From contig NZ_PNDS01000035.1 of the NCBI RefSeq assembly GCF_005886535.1, positions 1 through 48,440 of the forward strand: a DNA stretch of 48,440 bases, given 5' to 3'. Position 1 is the first letter of the stretch, and every line of letters starts with the position of its first letter. The notes under the pieces are model-generated. The model ran no database searches. It was not told where the DNA came from and was given only the letters and a program-made list of their open reading frames with translations. Of this stretch, positions 38,157 to 48,436 are shown piece after piece. Position numbers and translations under genes: made by a program. Source of the stretch: Pseudoalteromonas sp. S2755. Its GTDB lineage: Bacteria; Pseudomonadota; Gammaproteobacteria; Enterobacterales; Alteromonadaceae.

Positions 38157-38780
38157 TTGGAGCAACAGCAAAATACAATCTGGTATGACGAAGCATCTCG
38201 CCTTGTATTTGCCGAGCTTGTAAACGTATTTTATGCCAGAGAGTTGCCGAAACTTGCTGAACTCTCCGATCATACTCGCCTTCAGCGTTTGTTAAACAGC
38301 CTGCCGTATTATGTTGAGCGCGCGGCCACACATATTATTCATGGTGATGTCCCGCTTGAACTAGATAGTTTCAATGGATGTTGGTTAGCTAAGCAAAAAT
38401 CACAGCCTAAATGTGATGAGGCTGCCAACGCAGCATTTTTTACTACTAAGGTGAAAGTAGGGCTGGTGGTTCCTGTGCTATACGCAGAAGCGACAGGGAC
38501 AACGGTTAGGCTCGACAGTGTCGACCAAGTGGGTGAGGCTGACAAATTGCACTGCAACCAATTTGGCTGGTTTAGTGTTAATGGCAATAGCTTACAAGCA
38601 AGTGATGAAGCGCGTGTACAATTGCTCAAGCCGACTAAAGCGTTAATGGTCGCAGCCTGTTGTGGCCACTCTTGGCATTTTGGCAAAGCGGTAGTACCAC
38701 GAAGGCTGACACTAAGAGAAATGCTACTTGCCAGTTCAATTAATTGGCCACAAGTACAAAAAACAAAAATGAGTCAGTGA
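38157..38780 (+). CDS. Unrecognised cytoplasmic protein
   Basis: I do not recognise this 207-residue protein. No signal peptide or transmembrane helix is apparent. The N-terminal half is helical (EASRLVFAELVNVFYARELP). The C-terminal half carries several cysteines and a CCGHSWH stretch near residue 180 that could bind metal, but no spaced cysteine pairs form a known zinc motif. I start it at TTG 38157, which GGAGG precedes by 4 bp; a TTG at 38142 would overlap that site. Codon use looks like its neighbours. It ends 38 bp before ftsB. Confidence 0.7.
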   Translation: MEQQQNTIWYDEASRLVFAELVNVFYARELPKLAELSDHTRLQRLLNSLPYYVERAATHIIHGDVPLELDSFNGCWLAKQKSQPKCDEAANAAFFTTKVKVGLVVPVLYAEATGTTVRLDSVDQVGEADKLHCNQFGWFSVNGNSLQASDEARVQLLKPTKALMVAACCGHSWHFGKAVVPRRLTLREMLLASSINWPQVQKTKMSQ

Positions 38781-38818
38781 TCCTAATCGACTCAAAAAAC
38801 AGAAGTTTGGATTAAGCA

Positions 38819-39112
38819 ATGCGATTTTTTCAGTTAGCGCTGTTGGTTTTAGCGCTATTTATTCAGTACAGACTTTGGTTCGGCCACAACGGCGTGGAGG
38901 ACTACACTCGGATAAAATCCGTGGTTAAATCGCACCAAGAAACCAATGCTAATCTCAGTAAACGCAATAAATTATTAAAAGCGGATATCGAAGATTTAAA
39001 GCTCGGCCTTGAAGGAGTTGAGGAGCGTGCCCGTCATGAACTTGGCATGATTAAACCTGGCGAAACTTTTATCCGTGTATTACCGAAAGTACCTCATGAA
39101 AAGAAACGATAA
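38819..39112 (+). CDS. ftsB: Cell division protein FtsB
   Basis: A 97-residue bitopic protein of the FtsQLB complex in the division septum. One N-terminal transmembrane helix (LALLVLALFIQYRLWFG region) is followed by a coiled coil (about 30-65), then VEERARHELGMIKPGETFIRV, the family's conserved end. Its last 17 bp overlap ispD. Confidence 0.95.
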   Translation: MRFFQLALLVLALFIQYRLWFGHNGVEDYTRIKSVVKSHQETNANLSKRNKLLKADIEDLKLGLEGVEERARHELGMIKPGETFIRVLPKVPHEKKR

Positions 39113-39794
39113 ACTTGCAGTCGTCATCCCAGCTGCTGGGGTTGGCAGTCGTATGCAGGCGCAGATGCCTAAACAATATATTCTACTATTAGGCAAACCG
39201 ATTTTAGTACACACACTGGAAAAACTAGCCGGACTTGAGTGCGTTGATCAATTTATGGTCGCCGTTTCCAAAGAAGATGGATATTTTTCATCGGCGTTAC
39301 TGCCTGATAGCCGTTTTAGCCACTGTGAAGGTGGACAAGAACGTGCCGACTCCGTTTTACTGGCGCTAAAAGCGTTAGCACCAAGTCGCCCTGATTGGGT
39401 GTTAGTTCATGATGCGGCTCGACCTTTAGTTGCGCTGGACGATATTCATCAGCTGATTTCACAATGTATAAATCAACAGCAAGGTGGCATACTGGCTGCC
39501 AAGGTTAAAGATACCATCAAACGCGGTACGGAGTTGGTACAGGAAACCGTACCTAGAGCGTCGTTATGGCAGGCTTTCACACCGCAAATGTTTAGGTATG
39601 AAGAGTTATTGGCGGCATTAGAGCTTGGGTTAGGGCAAGGCGCCAATATTACAGATGAAGCGTCAGCGATGGAATTACAAAAAAAACCAGTTCAGTTGAT
39701 AGCCGCACGCACAGATAATATTAAGATCACCACGCCGGAGGATTTACCTCTGGCGGAGTTTATAATTCAACAACAAGGTAAACAGCATGATTAG
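39096..39794 (+). CDS. ispD: 2-C-methyl-D-erythritol 4-phosphate cytidylyltransferase
   Basis: A 232-residue MEP-pathway enzyme that joins MEP to CTP. The nucleotide-binding start [20 protein letters not shown] is typical, as are [11 protein letters not shown] and the C-terminal [15 protein letters not shown] choose ATG 39096, 17 bp inside ftsB, because the frame 7 codons further up begins with TTG and adds nothing conserved. It overlaps ispF by 8 bp. Confidence 0.96.
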   Translation: MKRNDKLAVVIPAAGVGSRMQAQMPKQYILLLGKPILVHTLEKLAGLECVDQFMVAVSKEDGYFSSALLPDSRFSHCEGGQERADSVLLALKALAPSRPDWVLVHDAARPLVALDDIHQLISQCINQQQGGILAAKVKDTIKRGTELVQETVPRASLWQAFTPQMFRYEELLAALELGLGQGANITDEASAMELQKKPVQLIAARTDNIKITTPEDLPLAEFIIQQQGKQHD

Positions 39795-40263
39795 AATTGG
39801 CCACGGATTTGATGTTCATAAATTTGGTGGAGCTGGTCCATTGACGATTTGTGGGGAAAAAATTCCTTACGAACAGGGCTTTATTGCTCATTCCGATGGT
39901 GATGTGGCAATTCATGCTTTGTGTGACGCCTTGTTGGGTGCGCTTGCGCTGGGAGATATTGGTAAGCACTTTCCTGATACCGCGAGTGAATTTGAAAATA
40001 TCGACAGTCGTATTTTATTACGCCGCGTGATGGAACAAGTGAAAACGCTTGGCTATCAAATAGGTAATATCGACGTCACGATTGTCGCACAAGCACCAAA
40101 AATGCGACCGCATATTGATGCGATGCGCGGTAATCTTGCTGCGGACTGTGAAGCGCAGCTAGACCAAGTTAATGTTAAAGCAACCACCACCGAAAAACTG
40201 GGCTTTGAAGGACGTAAAGAAGGGATCTCAAGCCATGCCGTGGTGCTATTGGTAAAAGCATGA
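39787..40263 (+). CDS. ispF: 2-C-methyl-D-erythritol 2,4-cyclodiphosphate synthase
   Basis: A 158-residue trimeric enzyme that cyclises the MEP-pathway intermediate made after IspD and IspE. The zinc-binding start [11 protein letters not shown] and the following [19 protein letters not shown] are intact, as is [18 protein letters not shown]. It overlaps ispD by 8 bp and truD by 4 bp. Confidence 0.97.
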   Translation: MIRIGHGFDVHKFGGAGPLTICGEKIPYEQGFIAHSDGDVAIHALCDALLGALALGDIGKHFPDTASEFENIDSRILLRRVMEQVKTLGYQIGNIDVTIVAQAPKMRPHIDAMRGNLAADCEAQLDQVNVKATTTEKLGFEGRKEGISSHAVVLLVKA

Positions 40264-41297
40264 AGACACTCAATTATCTTTATGGCAAACCGTTATCTGA
40301 CGGCGATTATAAGTCACAACCAGAAGACTTTAGAGTCGAAGAAATTTTAGATATTCCTTTTACTGGCGAAGGTGAGCACGTTTGCTTGCAGATCATAAAA
40401 AAGGGAGAAAACACTGCATTTGTCGCTAAAAAGCTTGCAGAATTTGCCCAAATTTCACCGCGAGATGTCAGCTATGCTGGGATTAAAGACAGGCACGGTG
40501 TTTGTACGCAGTGGTTTAGTGTGCCGGTGCCAATTAAAAAGTCGATAGATTTTAGTGCATTAAATAGTGACTCTATTTTTGTGGTGCAACAAATGCGGCA
40601 CAATCGAAAGTTAAAAACAGGTTGTCATAAGGGCAATCGCTTTGCCATTACCCTCAGAAACGTGACTGCTCCACTTGATATTCTGTCGCGTATTAATGCC
40701 GTACGCCAAGGGGTTCCTAATTATTTTGGAGAACAACGTTTTGGTCATGATGGCCACAACTTAGCCATGGCAGGTAGGTTATTTGACGGTGAAAAGATCC
40801 GCGATAAAAAGCTCCGAGGGCTGGTGCTTTCAGCCGCTCGCTCTCATCTGTTCAACGAAGTTGTCAGTCGCCGCGTGGCAGAGCATGGTTTGGCAACGAC
40901 TTGGCACCGTGAAATCTTTTTACTGAGCGGTAGTAACGCCTTTTTTGATTCAGAGATTGATTGCGAGCTCATTGAGCGATTACTAAATGGCGACATTCTG
41001 CTTTCTGCGCCATTGGTTGGTAAAGGTGAAAAGGGCTTATTGCCGCAAGAGCGTGAATGGTTGGCACCTTTTGCTAAATGGCACGAAGGATTGGCAGAAT
41101 TTGGGATGAAAAATGAGCGTAGAGCACTCAGATTAATACCCGAAGCGCTTAAGGTAAGTATGGCTGACGACAGTACGCTAACCCTTGAATTCAGTTTACC
41201 AAAAGGAACTTTTGCCACGGCGCTGCTCAGAGAGCTTGTTAATCATAAAGATGCCAGTAAAAAGTTTAATAAACATGAAGAGTCGATACAGCAGTGA
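40260..41297 (+). CDS. truD: tRNA pseudouridine(13) synthase TruD
   Basis: A 345-residue pseudouridine synthase acting on U13 of tRNA-Glu. The catalytic Asp lies in [16 protein letters not shown]. The family motif [16 protein letters not shown] is present, and the C-terminus [17 protein letters not shown] is typical. ATGA overlap with ispF points to coupled translation. Confidence 0.96.
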   Translation: MKTLNYLYGKPLSDGDYKSQPEDFRVEEILDIPFTGEGEHVCLQIIKKGENTAFVAKKLAEFAQISPRDVSYAGIKDRHGVCTQWFSVPVPIKKSIDFSALNSDSIFVVQQMRHNRKLKTGCHKGNRFAITLRNVTAPLDILSRINAVRQGVPNYFGEQRFGHDGHNLAMAGRLFDGEKIRDKKLRGLVLSAARSHLFNEVVSRRVAEHGLATTWHREIFLLSGSNAFFDSEIDCELIERLLNGDILLSAPLVGKGEKGLLPQEREWLAPFAKWHEGLAEFGMKNERRALRLIPEALKVSMADDSTLTLEFSLPKGTFATALLRELVNHKDASKKFNKHEESIQQ

Positions 41298-41332
41298 GAT
41301 ACTCATTGTCTAACAAGAAAAAGAGGTGAAAT

Positions 41333-42073
41333 ATGAAGATCCTATTGAGTAATGACGATGGTGTTCACGCCAAGGGCATTGCTATCTTGTATCAAGCGTT
41401 ATCACAAATCGCGGACGTAACCGTCATTGGTCCAGATAGGAATTGTAGCGGTGCAAGTAATTCGTTAACCTTATTAAACCCACTCAGAGCAACGACGCTA
41501 GATAATGGTTTTATCTCCGTAAATGGCACGCCAACCGACTGTGTTCACCTTGGAGTGAACAAACTGATGGATGAATTGCCGGATTTAGTCGTTGCAGGGA
41601 TCAACAATGGCGCTAACCTTGGCGATGATACGCTGTACTCAGGTACCGTTGCGGCGGCCACTGAAGGTCGACATATGGGCTTGCCCGCGATTGCCGTTTC
41701 TCTTTGCTCTAAAAATGAAGCCCACTACGAAACGGCAGCACATGTCACGGTAGAGATCATTAAAAAGCTTGCAAACCACCCGCTACCAAAAGACCAAATC
41801 ATTAATATCAACGTCCCTGATATTCCGTTAAGTGACTTAAAAGGGATTAAAGTCACTCGACTGGGCTCACGTCATAAAGCGGATACCATGACCGAACAAA
41901 TAGACCCGTGGGGTCGAAGTGTTTACTGGTATGGCACGTTAGGTCATGAAAGTGACGCTGGTGAAGGCACGGATTTTCATGCTGTAAGCAACGGTTATGC
42001 TGCTATCACACCGCTCAAGGTAGACATGACGGCTTATGAGAGCTTAGATGCCGTGGCGAGCTGGTTATCTTAA
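41333..42073 (+). CDS. surE: 5'/3'-nucleotidase SurE
   Basis: A 246-residue metal-dependent phosphatase of stationary phase that cleaves nucleoside monophosphates. The metal-binding start [15 protein letters not shown] and [15 protein letters not shown] are intact, as are [25 protein letters not shown] precedes the ATG. pcm follows after 9 bp, the usual pairing. Confidence 0.96.
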   Translation: MKILLSNDDGVHAKGIAILYQALSQIADVTVIGPDRNCSGASNSLTLLNPLRATTLDNGFISVNGTPTDCVHLGVNKLMDELPDLVVAGINNGANLGDDTLYSGTVAAATEGRHMGLPAIAVSLCSKNEAHYETAAHVTVEIIKKLANHPLPKDQIININVPDIPLSDLKGIKVTRLGSRHKADTMTEQIDPWGRSVYWYGTLGHESDAGEGTDFHAVSNGYAAITPLKVDMTAYESLDAVASWLS

Positions 42074-42082
42074 GAGGCGTAT

Positions 42083-42721
42083 GTGCTGAGTAATTATCAG
42101 GGCAGTGCCAACGCGCTGGTGGAACTGCTAAAACAGCAAGGCGTAGAAGATAAAATGGTACTCAATGCCATCGCAAACACACCTAGGCATATGTTTGTCG
42201 ATGAAGTGCTTAAACATAAGTCATATGAAAATACAGCACTTCCTATCGGCCAAGGGCAAACGATATCTCAACCTTTTATCGTCGCAAAAATGACTGAAGT
42301 GTTAAAGCAAGTGGGTGTTAAAGGGCGCATATTGGAAGTGGGTACGGGCTCTGGTTATCAGACCGCCGTGCTCGCGCAAGTGTTTGAGCAGGTCTTTAGC
42401 ATTGAACGGATAAAGTCGCTGCAGTGGCAAGCCCGAAGAAGGCTGCATTTACTGGACTTATACAATGTTACCATGAAACATGGAGACGGTTGGAAAGGCT
42501 GGGCTTCAAAAGCGCCCTTTGCGGGGATCATTGTTACAGCCGCTGCACAATCAGTTCCAGATGAGTTGTTGGCGCAACTAGAAGAAGGCGGTGCCATGGT
42601 CATTCCCATCGGGGTTGAAGCGCAAACACTCACCTTGTTTGTCAAACAGGGTGAGCAGTTTATTCGTCATGCCCTCGCACCGGTACGCTTTGTGCCTTTA
42701 GTCGCTGGCGAAGTCGGTTAA
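42083..42721 (+). CDS. pcm: Protein-L-isoaspartate O-methyltransferase
   Basis: A 212-residue SAM-dependent enzyme that repairs isoaspartyl residues in aged proteins. GQGQTISQPFIVAKMTE and the SAM motif ILEVGTGSGYQTAVLAQ are complete. The start is GTG with AGAGG 5 bp upstream; the ATG 2 bp before it is in a frame that stops at once. Part of the surE-pcm-nlpD-rpoS stationary-phase group. Confidence 0.96.
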   Translation: MLSNYQGSANALVELLKQQGVEDKMVLNAIANTPRHMFVDEVLKHKSYENTALPIGQGQTISQPFIVAKMTEVLKQVGVKGRILEVGTGSGYQTAVLAQVFEQVFSIERIKSLQWQARRRLHLLDLYNVTMKHGDGWKGWASKAPFAGIIVTAAAQSVPDELLAQLEEGGAMVIPIGVEAQTLTLFVKQGEQFIRHALAPVRFVPLVAGEVG

Positions 42722-42845
42722 TTTTGTAGGCTTTAAAATAACTCCATAAAATATAACTATTTTTCCATGTAGAGTGTGAAAACCAAGCAAAATTAAGTTA
42801 AATTGATATGATAGTCGTTGATAGTAGCACTGGAAAATATAAGTA

Positions 42846-43667
42846 ATGCACAAGTCTCAGGTCATCATATCGATTTATCTAAGCGGCCTGCTTGTTGCCT
42901 GCTCATCAAATCATACACCTGCACCTGTAACAACTTTATACTCTGGTAAGACCACTTCGACACATAAAATTAATATTAACGGAAGTCGTTACAAAGTAAA
43001 AAAAGGCGATACTTTATTTGCAATTGCATTTAGTGCGAACAAAGATGTAAGAACACTCGCGAAAATCAATAAAATTAAGCCTCCGTACACGATCTACCCC
43101 AATCAGATCATTCGTCTAGAATATCCCAAAAATAAAAACAAAAAGAACACAAAATACACGAAAGTAAACCACAAGTCTCAGTCTTTAAAACAAAAAAGTA
43201 ACAAAAGCCCCAAAAAAGAGCTTGATAAGCCAAATCAACGAGAGTATGTTCAAAGACAAGCCACACAAAAATCTAGTAGTACCAAGGCTTTGTATAATAA
43301 TAAGGTACTATGGAAATGGCCTGCTGAAGGCAAGGTGACTCGTCACTTCTCTGTTAAAGAGAATGGTTATAAGGGGTTGGAGATCTCTAATAAACCGGGT
43401 ACTTCAGTTAAGGCTGCTGCTGGCGGTGTAGTTGTATATGCAGGGAGTGCGTTGCGTGGGTATGGTAATTTAATCATTCTGAAACATACAGATGATTACC
43501 TAAGTGCGTATGCCCACAACGCTAAGTTACTCGTCAGAGAACAGCAAAAAGTTAAAGTTGGGGAAAAAATTGCCGAAATGGGTAGTACAGATGCTTCTAA
43601 GACGGCGCTTAGGTTTGAGATCCGGTTTAAAGGTCAAGCTGTAAACCCGGCAAAATATTTGCCATAA
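42846..43667 (+). CDS. nlpD: LytM-domain lipoprotein NlpD, amidase activator
   Basis: A 273-residue lipoprotein with lipobox GLLVACSS. One LysM domain (about 47-93) is followed by a Lys/Asn/Ser-rich linker and a LytM/M23 domain (about 155-273). Metal-binding residues are degraded: the final HFEIR-type motif reads LRFEIRF and the first histidine is missing (GYKGLEIS). This fits NlpD, which activates amidases rather than cutting itself. An AMIN-domain amidase is encoded at 22486. In E. coli the main rpoS promoter lies inside nlpD. Confidence 0.93.
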   Translation: MHKSQVIISIYLSGLLVACSSNHTPAPVTTLYSGKTTSTHKININGSRYKVKKGDTLFAIAFSANKDVRTLAKINKIKPPYTIYPNQIIRLEYPKNKNKKNTKYTKVNHKSQSLKQKSNKSPKKELDKPNQREYVQRQATQKSSSTKALYNNKVLWKWPAEGKVTRHFSVKENGYKGLEISNKPGTSVKAAAGGVVVYAGSALRGYGNLIILKHTDDYLSAYAHNAKLLVREQQKVKVGEKIAEMGSTDASKTALRFEIRFKGQAVNPAKYLP

Positions 43668-43730
43668 AGTAATGCGAGTACATCGATTGGTTCGAGTACC
43701 CTTACTTTTATTCGCTTGGGGAGAATACTT

Positions 43731-44711
43731 ATGGCTCACACTGCAAAATTACCTACAAAATCTACTCCAGAGTTAGACAAGTTCGAAGATGATAATATTG
43801 ACGAACCGAAAGACGAATTACTTGAAGACCTCGAAGACGACGAAGAAGTTTTTGCCAAAGAAGAAGTGGTTAAAAACTTAGATGCTACTCAGCTCTATTT
43901 AGGTGAAATTGGATTTTCCCCGCTGCTCAGTGCAGAAGAAGAAGTTTACTTTGCGCGTAAAGCGTTAAAGGGGTGCGAAGCCTCACGTAAACGGATGATA
44001 GAGAGTAACTTGAGATTAGTGGTTAAAATCGCTCGTCGTTATAACAACCGTGGTTTGGCATTACTTGACCTTATTGAGGAAGGTAACCTAGGTCTCATCC
44101 GAGCGGTGGAAAAGTTTGATCCGGAACGTGGATTTAGGTTTTCTACTTATGCAACTTGGTGGATCCGTCAAACCATTGAACGTGCGATCATGAACCAAAC
44201 TCGTACCATTCGTTTACCTATTCATGTTGTCAAAGAGCTCAATGTTTACCTACGTACTGCACGTGAATTGACGCAAAAGCTGGACCATGAACCGACCGCA
44301 GAAGAAATCGCTGAATGTCTCGACAAACCCGTCGAAGAAGTCAGTAAGATGCTCCGCCTAAACGAAAGGATCACTTCGGTTGATACGCCTATTGGTGGTG
44401 AAAATGACAAAGCACTGCTCGATATTATCGCGGATGAAAAGGGCGGTGGTCCGGAAACCGAAGTGCAGAGCAACGATATTAATAAGCACATTGTTGATTG
44501 GCTGGGAGAGTTAAATCCAAAACAGCGAGAAGTGCTCGCGCGACGCTTTGGTTTGCTTGGTTATGAACCGTCTACGCTTGAGGATGTTGGTCGCGAAATC
44601 GGGCTAACAAGAGAGCGTGTAAGACAAATTCAAGTTGAGGCGTTGAGACGCTTAAAAGACATTTTACAACACGAGGGGTTAAGTACCGATAGTCTATTTG
44701 AGCAACAGTAA
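43731..44711 (+). CDS. rpoS: Stationary-phase sigma factor RpoS
   Basis: A 326-residue sigma-70 family protein. After an acidic N-terminus, region 1.2 has [16 protein letters not shown], region 2 has [18 protein letters not shown] and [12 protein letters not shown], and region 4 has [20 protein letters not shown] start it at ATG 43731 with GGGGAG 7 bp upstream. The gap to nlpD is only 63 bp, so transcription comes from nlpD or within it. mutS, its neighbour in E. coli, is not here; valS follows on the other strand. Confidence 0.97.
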   Translation: MAHTAKLPTKSTPELDKFEDDNIDEPKDELLEDLEDDEEVFAKEEVVKNLDATQLYLGEIGFSPLLSAEEEVYFARKALKGCEASRKRMIESNLRLVVKIARRYNNRGLALLDLIEEGNLGLIRAVEKFDPERGFRFSTYATWWIRQTIERAIMNQTRTIRLPIHVVKELNVYLRTARELTQKLDHEPTAEEIAECLDKPVEEVSKMLRLNERITSVDTPIGGENDKALLDIIADEKGGGPETEVQSNDINKHIVDWLGELNPKQREVLARRFGLLGYEPSTLEDVGREIGLTRERVRQIQVEALRRLKDILQHEGLSTDSLFEQQ

Positions 44712-44733
44712 ATCTCATACCAATCTAGTCATT

Positions 44734-44760
44734 AAAAAAGCCGCAATATGCGGCTTTTTT
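44734..44760. terminator. Bidirectional terminator between rpoS and valS
   Basis: AAAAAAGCCGC at 44734-44744 pairs perfectly with GCGGCTTTTTT at 44750-44760 around AATAT. A-run before and T-run after serve both convergent genes. Confidence 0.92.
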
Positions 44761-44783
44761 AATTTTTGAAATGGTATAAAACC

Positions 44784-44823
44784 AGCAAAGATAGAAAGCG
44801 ATTATAAGCTTTCTATCTTTGCT
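44784..44823 (-). terminator. 16-bp perfect hairpin enclosing the valS stop codon
   Basis: AGCAAAGATAGAAAGC at 44784-44799 pairs without mismatch with 44808-44823. The valS stop (complement of 44802-44804) lies in the 8-nt loop, and the last valS codons form one arm. On the minus strand the stem is followed by GGTTTTATA, a partial U-tract. Confidence 0.6.
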
Positions 44824-47651
44824 TTTTGTTCAAGTAGCTTCGTTTTTGCATCGCTAAACTCAGCTAATTTCGCTTTTTCTTTAGCAAGTACTGCTTCAGG
44901 TGCGTTACTTACAAACTTTTCATTTGCGAGTTTCTTTTCAACCTGCTCAAGACCTTTTTCTGCTTTTTCAAGCTGCTTAGCAATACGCGCAAGCTCTGCT
45001 TCAACATCAATCAGGCCTGCCATTGGGATCATAATCTCAAGGTCGCCAATAAATGCAGTTGCACAAGCTGGTGCTTCGTCTTTGCTTGCGAGTAAGTCTA
45101 CTGTTTCCAGTTTCGCTAATGCGCTTAAGAAAGCTTGGTTTTCTTCTAGACGACGTTTGTCATCTTCGCTTGCACCAGTAAGTAGCACGTTTAACGGCTT
45201 ACTTGGACTGATGTCCATTTCACCACGAATGTTACGGATAGCGATAATAAATTGCTTCACCCACTCAAGGTCCGCCATCGCTTGCGCATCAACTTTGCTT
45301 TCGTCGAATACAGGGAACGCTTCAAGCATAATCGTCTTTGCTTCAACACCTGCGATTGGTGCTACACGTTGCCAAATTGTCTCTGTGATATAAGGCATTA
45401 GTGGGTGCATCAAACGAAGTAAGCCTTCCAACACGGTGATAAGCGTATGGCGTGTACCACGCTGCTGCGCTTCATTACCTTTAAATAGAATTGGCTTAGT
45501 TAGCTCTAGATACCAGTCACAGAACTGGTTCCATGTGAACTCATAAATAGTGTTTGCCGCAAGGTCAAAGCGATAGTTATCCAAGTGCTCAGAGAACACC
45601 TTAACTGTATTTTGGAATTGACCTAAAATCCAACGATCCGCTAGAGAATACACTTTTTCGTTATCGTTGAAGCCACAGTCTTGTTCTTCTGTGTTCATCA
45701 ATACATAACGGCTAGCATTCCAAAGCTTGTTACAGAAGTTACGGTAACCTTCAAGACGGTTCATATCCCAGTTGATATCACGTCCCGTTGACGCCATTGC
45801 TGCAAGAGTGAAACGCAATGCATCAGTACCGTGTGCTTCAATACCATCGACAAATGTTTTGCGCGTATTCTTTTCGATTTTTGCTGCAAGCTGTGGTTGC
45901 ATCATGTTGCCAGTACGTTTAGTCACTAGGCTCTCAAGATCGATACCGTCAATCATGTCTAGTGGATCTAACACGTTACCTTTTGACTTAGACATCTTAT
46001 CGCCATTTTCATCGCGAATAAGGCCAGTCACATAAACGGTCTTAAATGGCACTTGAGGTTTACCATCTTCATCTTTGATGAAATGCATGGTCATCATGAT
46101 CATGCGAGCTACCCAGAAGAAGATAATGTCGAAACCAGTCACCAAGGTATCTGAAGGGTGGAATACCTTTAGATCTTCCGTGTTTTCAGGCCAACCTAAT
46201 GTTGAGAAAGTCCACAGTGCAGAAGAGAACCAAGTGTCTAGTACGTCTTCATCTTGGGTCAGCGTTACGCTCGCATCCAGGTTATGGTTTTGACGAACTT
46301 CAGCTTCGTCACGACCAACATATACATTACCTTCGCTGTCATACCATGCCGGGATCCTGTGGCCCCACCAAAGCTGACGGGAAATACACCAGTCTTGAAC
46401 ATCACGCATCCAAGAGAAGTACATGTTCTCGTATTGCTTAGGTACAAATTGAATATCGCCATCTTCTACCGCTTTTACCGCAGGCTCTGCAAGAGGAGCA
46501 ACGCGAACATACCACTGATCGGTAAGTAATGGCTCGATAACTACGCCAGAGCGGTCGCCGTAAGGAACGGTTAGACTGTGATCGTCGATTTTCTCAAGTA
46601 GACCAAGCTGCTCAAACTCGTCAACGATTTGCTTACGCGCATCGAAACGGTCAAGGCCGTGGAAACGCTCTGGGATTGGTGCATCCATCGCTTCAAGTGG
46701 CTTACCATCAAAAGTAAAGCACTCACCCGTATTCAGAACAGCCGCGTCTTTGTTGAACACGTTGATCATTGGCAGCTCATGGCGCTTACCAACTTCATTA
46801 TCGTTAAAGTCGTGTGCTGGCGTGATTTTTACGCAGCCCGTGCCTTTTTCCATATCTGCATGTTCATCAGCAACGATAGGAATGCGACGGTTGACAATAG
46901 GAAGTAGAATTTCTTTACCAATTAAGTCTTGGTAACGTTCATCATCAGGGTTTACTGCAACGCCAGTGTCGCCAAGCATGGTTTCTGGACGAGTGGTTGC
47001 TACGATAATGTAGTCTTTACCATCTTTAGTGGTTACGCCATCCGCAAGTGGATAGCGCAAATTCCACATATGGCCTTGCTTGTCTTTATTCTCAACTTCT
47101 AAATCAGAAATCGCAGTGTGTAATTTAGGATCCCAGTTAACTAGACGCTTACCACGGTAGATTAAGTCATCTTGATATAGGCGAACGAATACTTCTTTTA
47201 CCGCTTCAGACAGGCCGTCATCCATCGTAAAACGTTCTCTATCCCAATCTACAGACGCGCCTAAACGGCGTAACTGTTTGGTGATTGTGCCACCTGATTG
47301 CTCTTTCCATTCCCAGATTTTATTGATGAATTCGTCACGGCCTAAATCATGGCGTGATTTACCTTCTTCGGCTGCAAGCTTACGCTCAACAACCATCTGA
47401 GTGGCGATACCAGCATGGTCAGTACCCACTTGCCATAGCGTGTTTTTGCCTTTCATACGCTGATAGCGGATCAAAGTGTCCATGATAGTGTCTTGGAACG
47501 CGTGGCCCATGTGTAGACTACCTGTGACATTCGGCGGTGGGATCATAATCGAGTATGCGTCACCATTGCCTGATGGCTTAAAGTAGCCATTTGACTCCCA
47601 GTCTTGATATAAAGACTGTTCAATATCTTGTGGATTGTAGGTTTTATCCAT
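44802..47651 (-). CDS. valS: Valyl-tRNA synthetase
   Basis: A 949-residue class I aminoacyl-tRNA synthetase of standard length. The HIGH region reads [18 protein letters not shown] and the KMSKS motif is present as KMSKSKGN. The editing domain lies between them ([10 protein letters not shown]). The anticodon-binding domain and a C-terminal coiled coil (about 880-949, rich in Glu, Lys and Ala) complete it. holC lies just upstream, 20 bp away, the usual order. Confidence 0.97.
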   Translation of the reverse strand: MDKTYNPQDIEQSLYQDWESNGYFKPSGNGDAYSIMIPPPNVTGSLHMGHAFQDTIMDTLIRYQRMKGKNTLWQVGTDHAGIATQMVVERKLAAEEGKSRHDLGRDEFINKIWEWKEQSGGTITKQLRRLGASVDWDRERFTMDDGLSEAVKEVFVRLYQDDLIYRGKRLVNWDPKLHTAISDLEVENKDKQGHMWNLRYPLADGVTTKDGKDYIIVATTRPETMLGDTGVAVNPDDERYQDLIGKEILLPIVNRRIPIVADEHADMEKGTGCVKITPAHDFNDNEVGKRHELPMINVFNKDAAVLNTGECFTFDGKPLEAMDAPIPERFHGLDRFDARKQIVDEFEQLGLLEKIDDHSLTVPYGDRSGVVIEPLLTDQWYVRVAPLAEPAVKAVEDGDIQFVPKQYENMYFSWMRDVQDWCISRQLWWGHRIPAWYDSEGNVYVGRDEAEVRQNHNLDASVTLTQDEDVLDTWFSSALWTFSTLGWPENTEDLKVFHPSDTLVTGFDIIFFWVARMIMMTMHFIKDEDGKPQVPFKTVYVTGLIRDENGDKMSKSKGNVLDPLDMIDGIDLESLVTKRTGNMMQPQLAAKIEKNTRKTFVDGIEAHGTDALRFTLAAMASTGRDINWDMNRLEGYRNFCNKLWNASRYVLMNTEEQDCGFNDNEKVYSLADRWILGQFQNTVKVFSEHLDNYRFDLAANTIYEFTWNQFCDWYLELTKPILFKGNEAQQRGTRHTLITVLEGLLRLMHPLMPYITETIWQRVAPIAGVEAKTIMLEAFPVFDESKVDAQAMADLEWVKQFIIAIRNIRGEMDISPSKPLNVLLTGASEDDKRRLEENQAFLSALAKLETVDLLASKDEAPACATAFIGDLEIMIPMAGLIDVEAELARIAKQLEKAEKGLEQVEKKLANEKFVSNAPEAVLAKEKAKLAEFSDAKTKLLEQKAKIESL

Positions 47652-47671
47652 TACACAGAACCCTAAAAATG

Positions 47672-48118
47672 CTATTTCTCAATGTCTTCAGTGGAAATTG
47701 TTGCGCCAAGTGCACGAAGTTGCTTAAAGCGTTCTCGTGCGGCTTGCTTAGCGCTGGCTTCAACAGGCACAAAATCTATCACCTGTTCAAAGCGACGAAT
47801 AAAGTCAGGGACGACCCGAGCTAGATTAATAAGCACGGGGCGACGAGCAGCAGGAGGCATAGTGCCGATTTCCACTGGTGCGCCGCCTTTGGGGCCTTCG
47901 CCTTGTAAGTTGTGGGGCACAAATCTGTCTGCGTCAAAACACCAAAGGTGCTCATCGAATAAATGAGCGTCGTCAGTATTATCGACGTTAACAAAGATAC
48001 GGTGTCCAGCTTGATATAAGCTCGCCGCAGTTTGTGCTGCCAGATCAAAATGAGCCGGAACGCTAATCCCCGGCTCATCGTTTTGTTTTAACACGTAAAA
48101 GCGCGCTTTGATAGTCAT
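47672..48118 (-). CDS. holC: DNA polymerase III chi subunit
   Basis: A 148-residue protein that links the clamp loader to single-strand-binding protein. The opening [13 protein letters not shown], then [34 protein letters not shown] and [25 protein letters not shown] are typical of HolC. The frame ends 20 bp before valS, so the pair is probably cotranscribed. pepA, often the next gene upstream, is not seen in the 322 bp left of the window. Confidence 0.92.
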   Translation of the reverse strand: MTIKARFYVLKQNDEPGISVPAHFDLAAQTAASLYQAGHRIFVNVDNTDDAHLFDEHLWCFDADRFVPHNLQGEGPKGGAPVEIGTMPPAARRPVLINLARVVPDFIRRFEQVIDFVPVEASAKQAARERFKQLRALGATISTEDIEK

Positions 48119-48412
48119 GATAATAATACCAATTGCGAGGAGTACTGAGGTTTGCCACAGGCTCCACAGCTGCTCAATATCTGTAATCTTGTTTACTGTG
48201 ATAGCGTAGACGAAGAAAATCAGTATGCGCGGCTTAGTTTAAAACTAATTATAGCGCCACTTAAATGCACATAAATAAGCCTATATTCTGCCATATAAAG
48301 GCAATACCATCAATCAAGAAGCAAGAGAAGAAGAATAAAATATGGTAAGTGGTGGGAAGTACTTACTGAGGTGGTTTAGTTGCTTTGTCGTCTTAATTTG
48401 GCACGGGATATA
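48119..48412. other. Non-coding stretch upstream of holC
   Basis: I see no gene here that I can support. The holC-valS promoter should lie in its left part. A 23-codon open frame from ATG 48342 follows a purine-rich stretch but has no other support. Confidence 0.4.
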
Positions 48413-48436
48413 GTCGCGGGATAAACCCGCTGCTAC
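48413..48436 (-). repeat. REP-like hairpin with GTAG head, copy at the window end
   Basis: On the minus strand it reads GTAG-CA-GCGGG-TTTAT-CCCGC-GAC. It differs from the best unit of the 30.6-kb array (GTAG-CA-GCGAC-TTTAT-GTCGC-GAC) only at two stem pairs, both changed on both sides. This supports one family with a preserved stem. The next bases are at the window edge, so more copies may follow. Confidence 0.7.

Noticed and set aside
39096..40263. Overlaps ftsB/ispD (17 bp), ispD/ispF (8 bp) and ispF/truD (4 bp) as possible frameshifts
   Set aside because: All proteins are complete and of normal length; overlaps are common in this conserved operon.
43320..43667. Degraded catalytic residues in the NlpD M23 domain as a sign of a broken gene
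   Set aside because: NlpD and EnvC are naturally non-catalytic activators, and the frame is intact.
48342..48413. A 23-codon open frame starting with ATG after a purine-rich stretch
   Set aside because: It is too short and has no supporting similarity; it ends at the REP-like hairpin.
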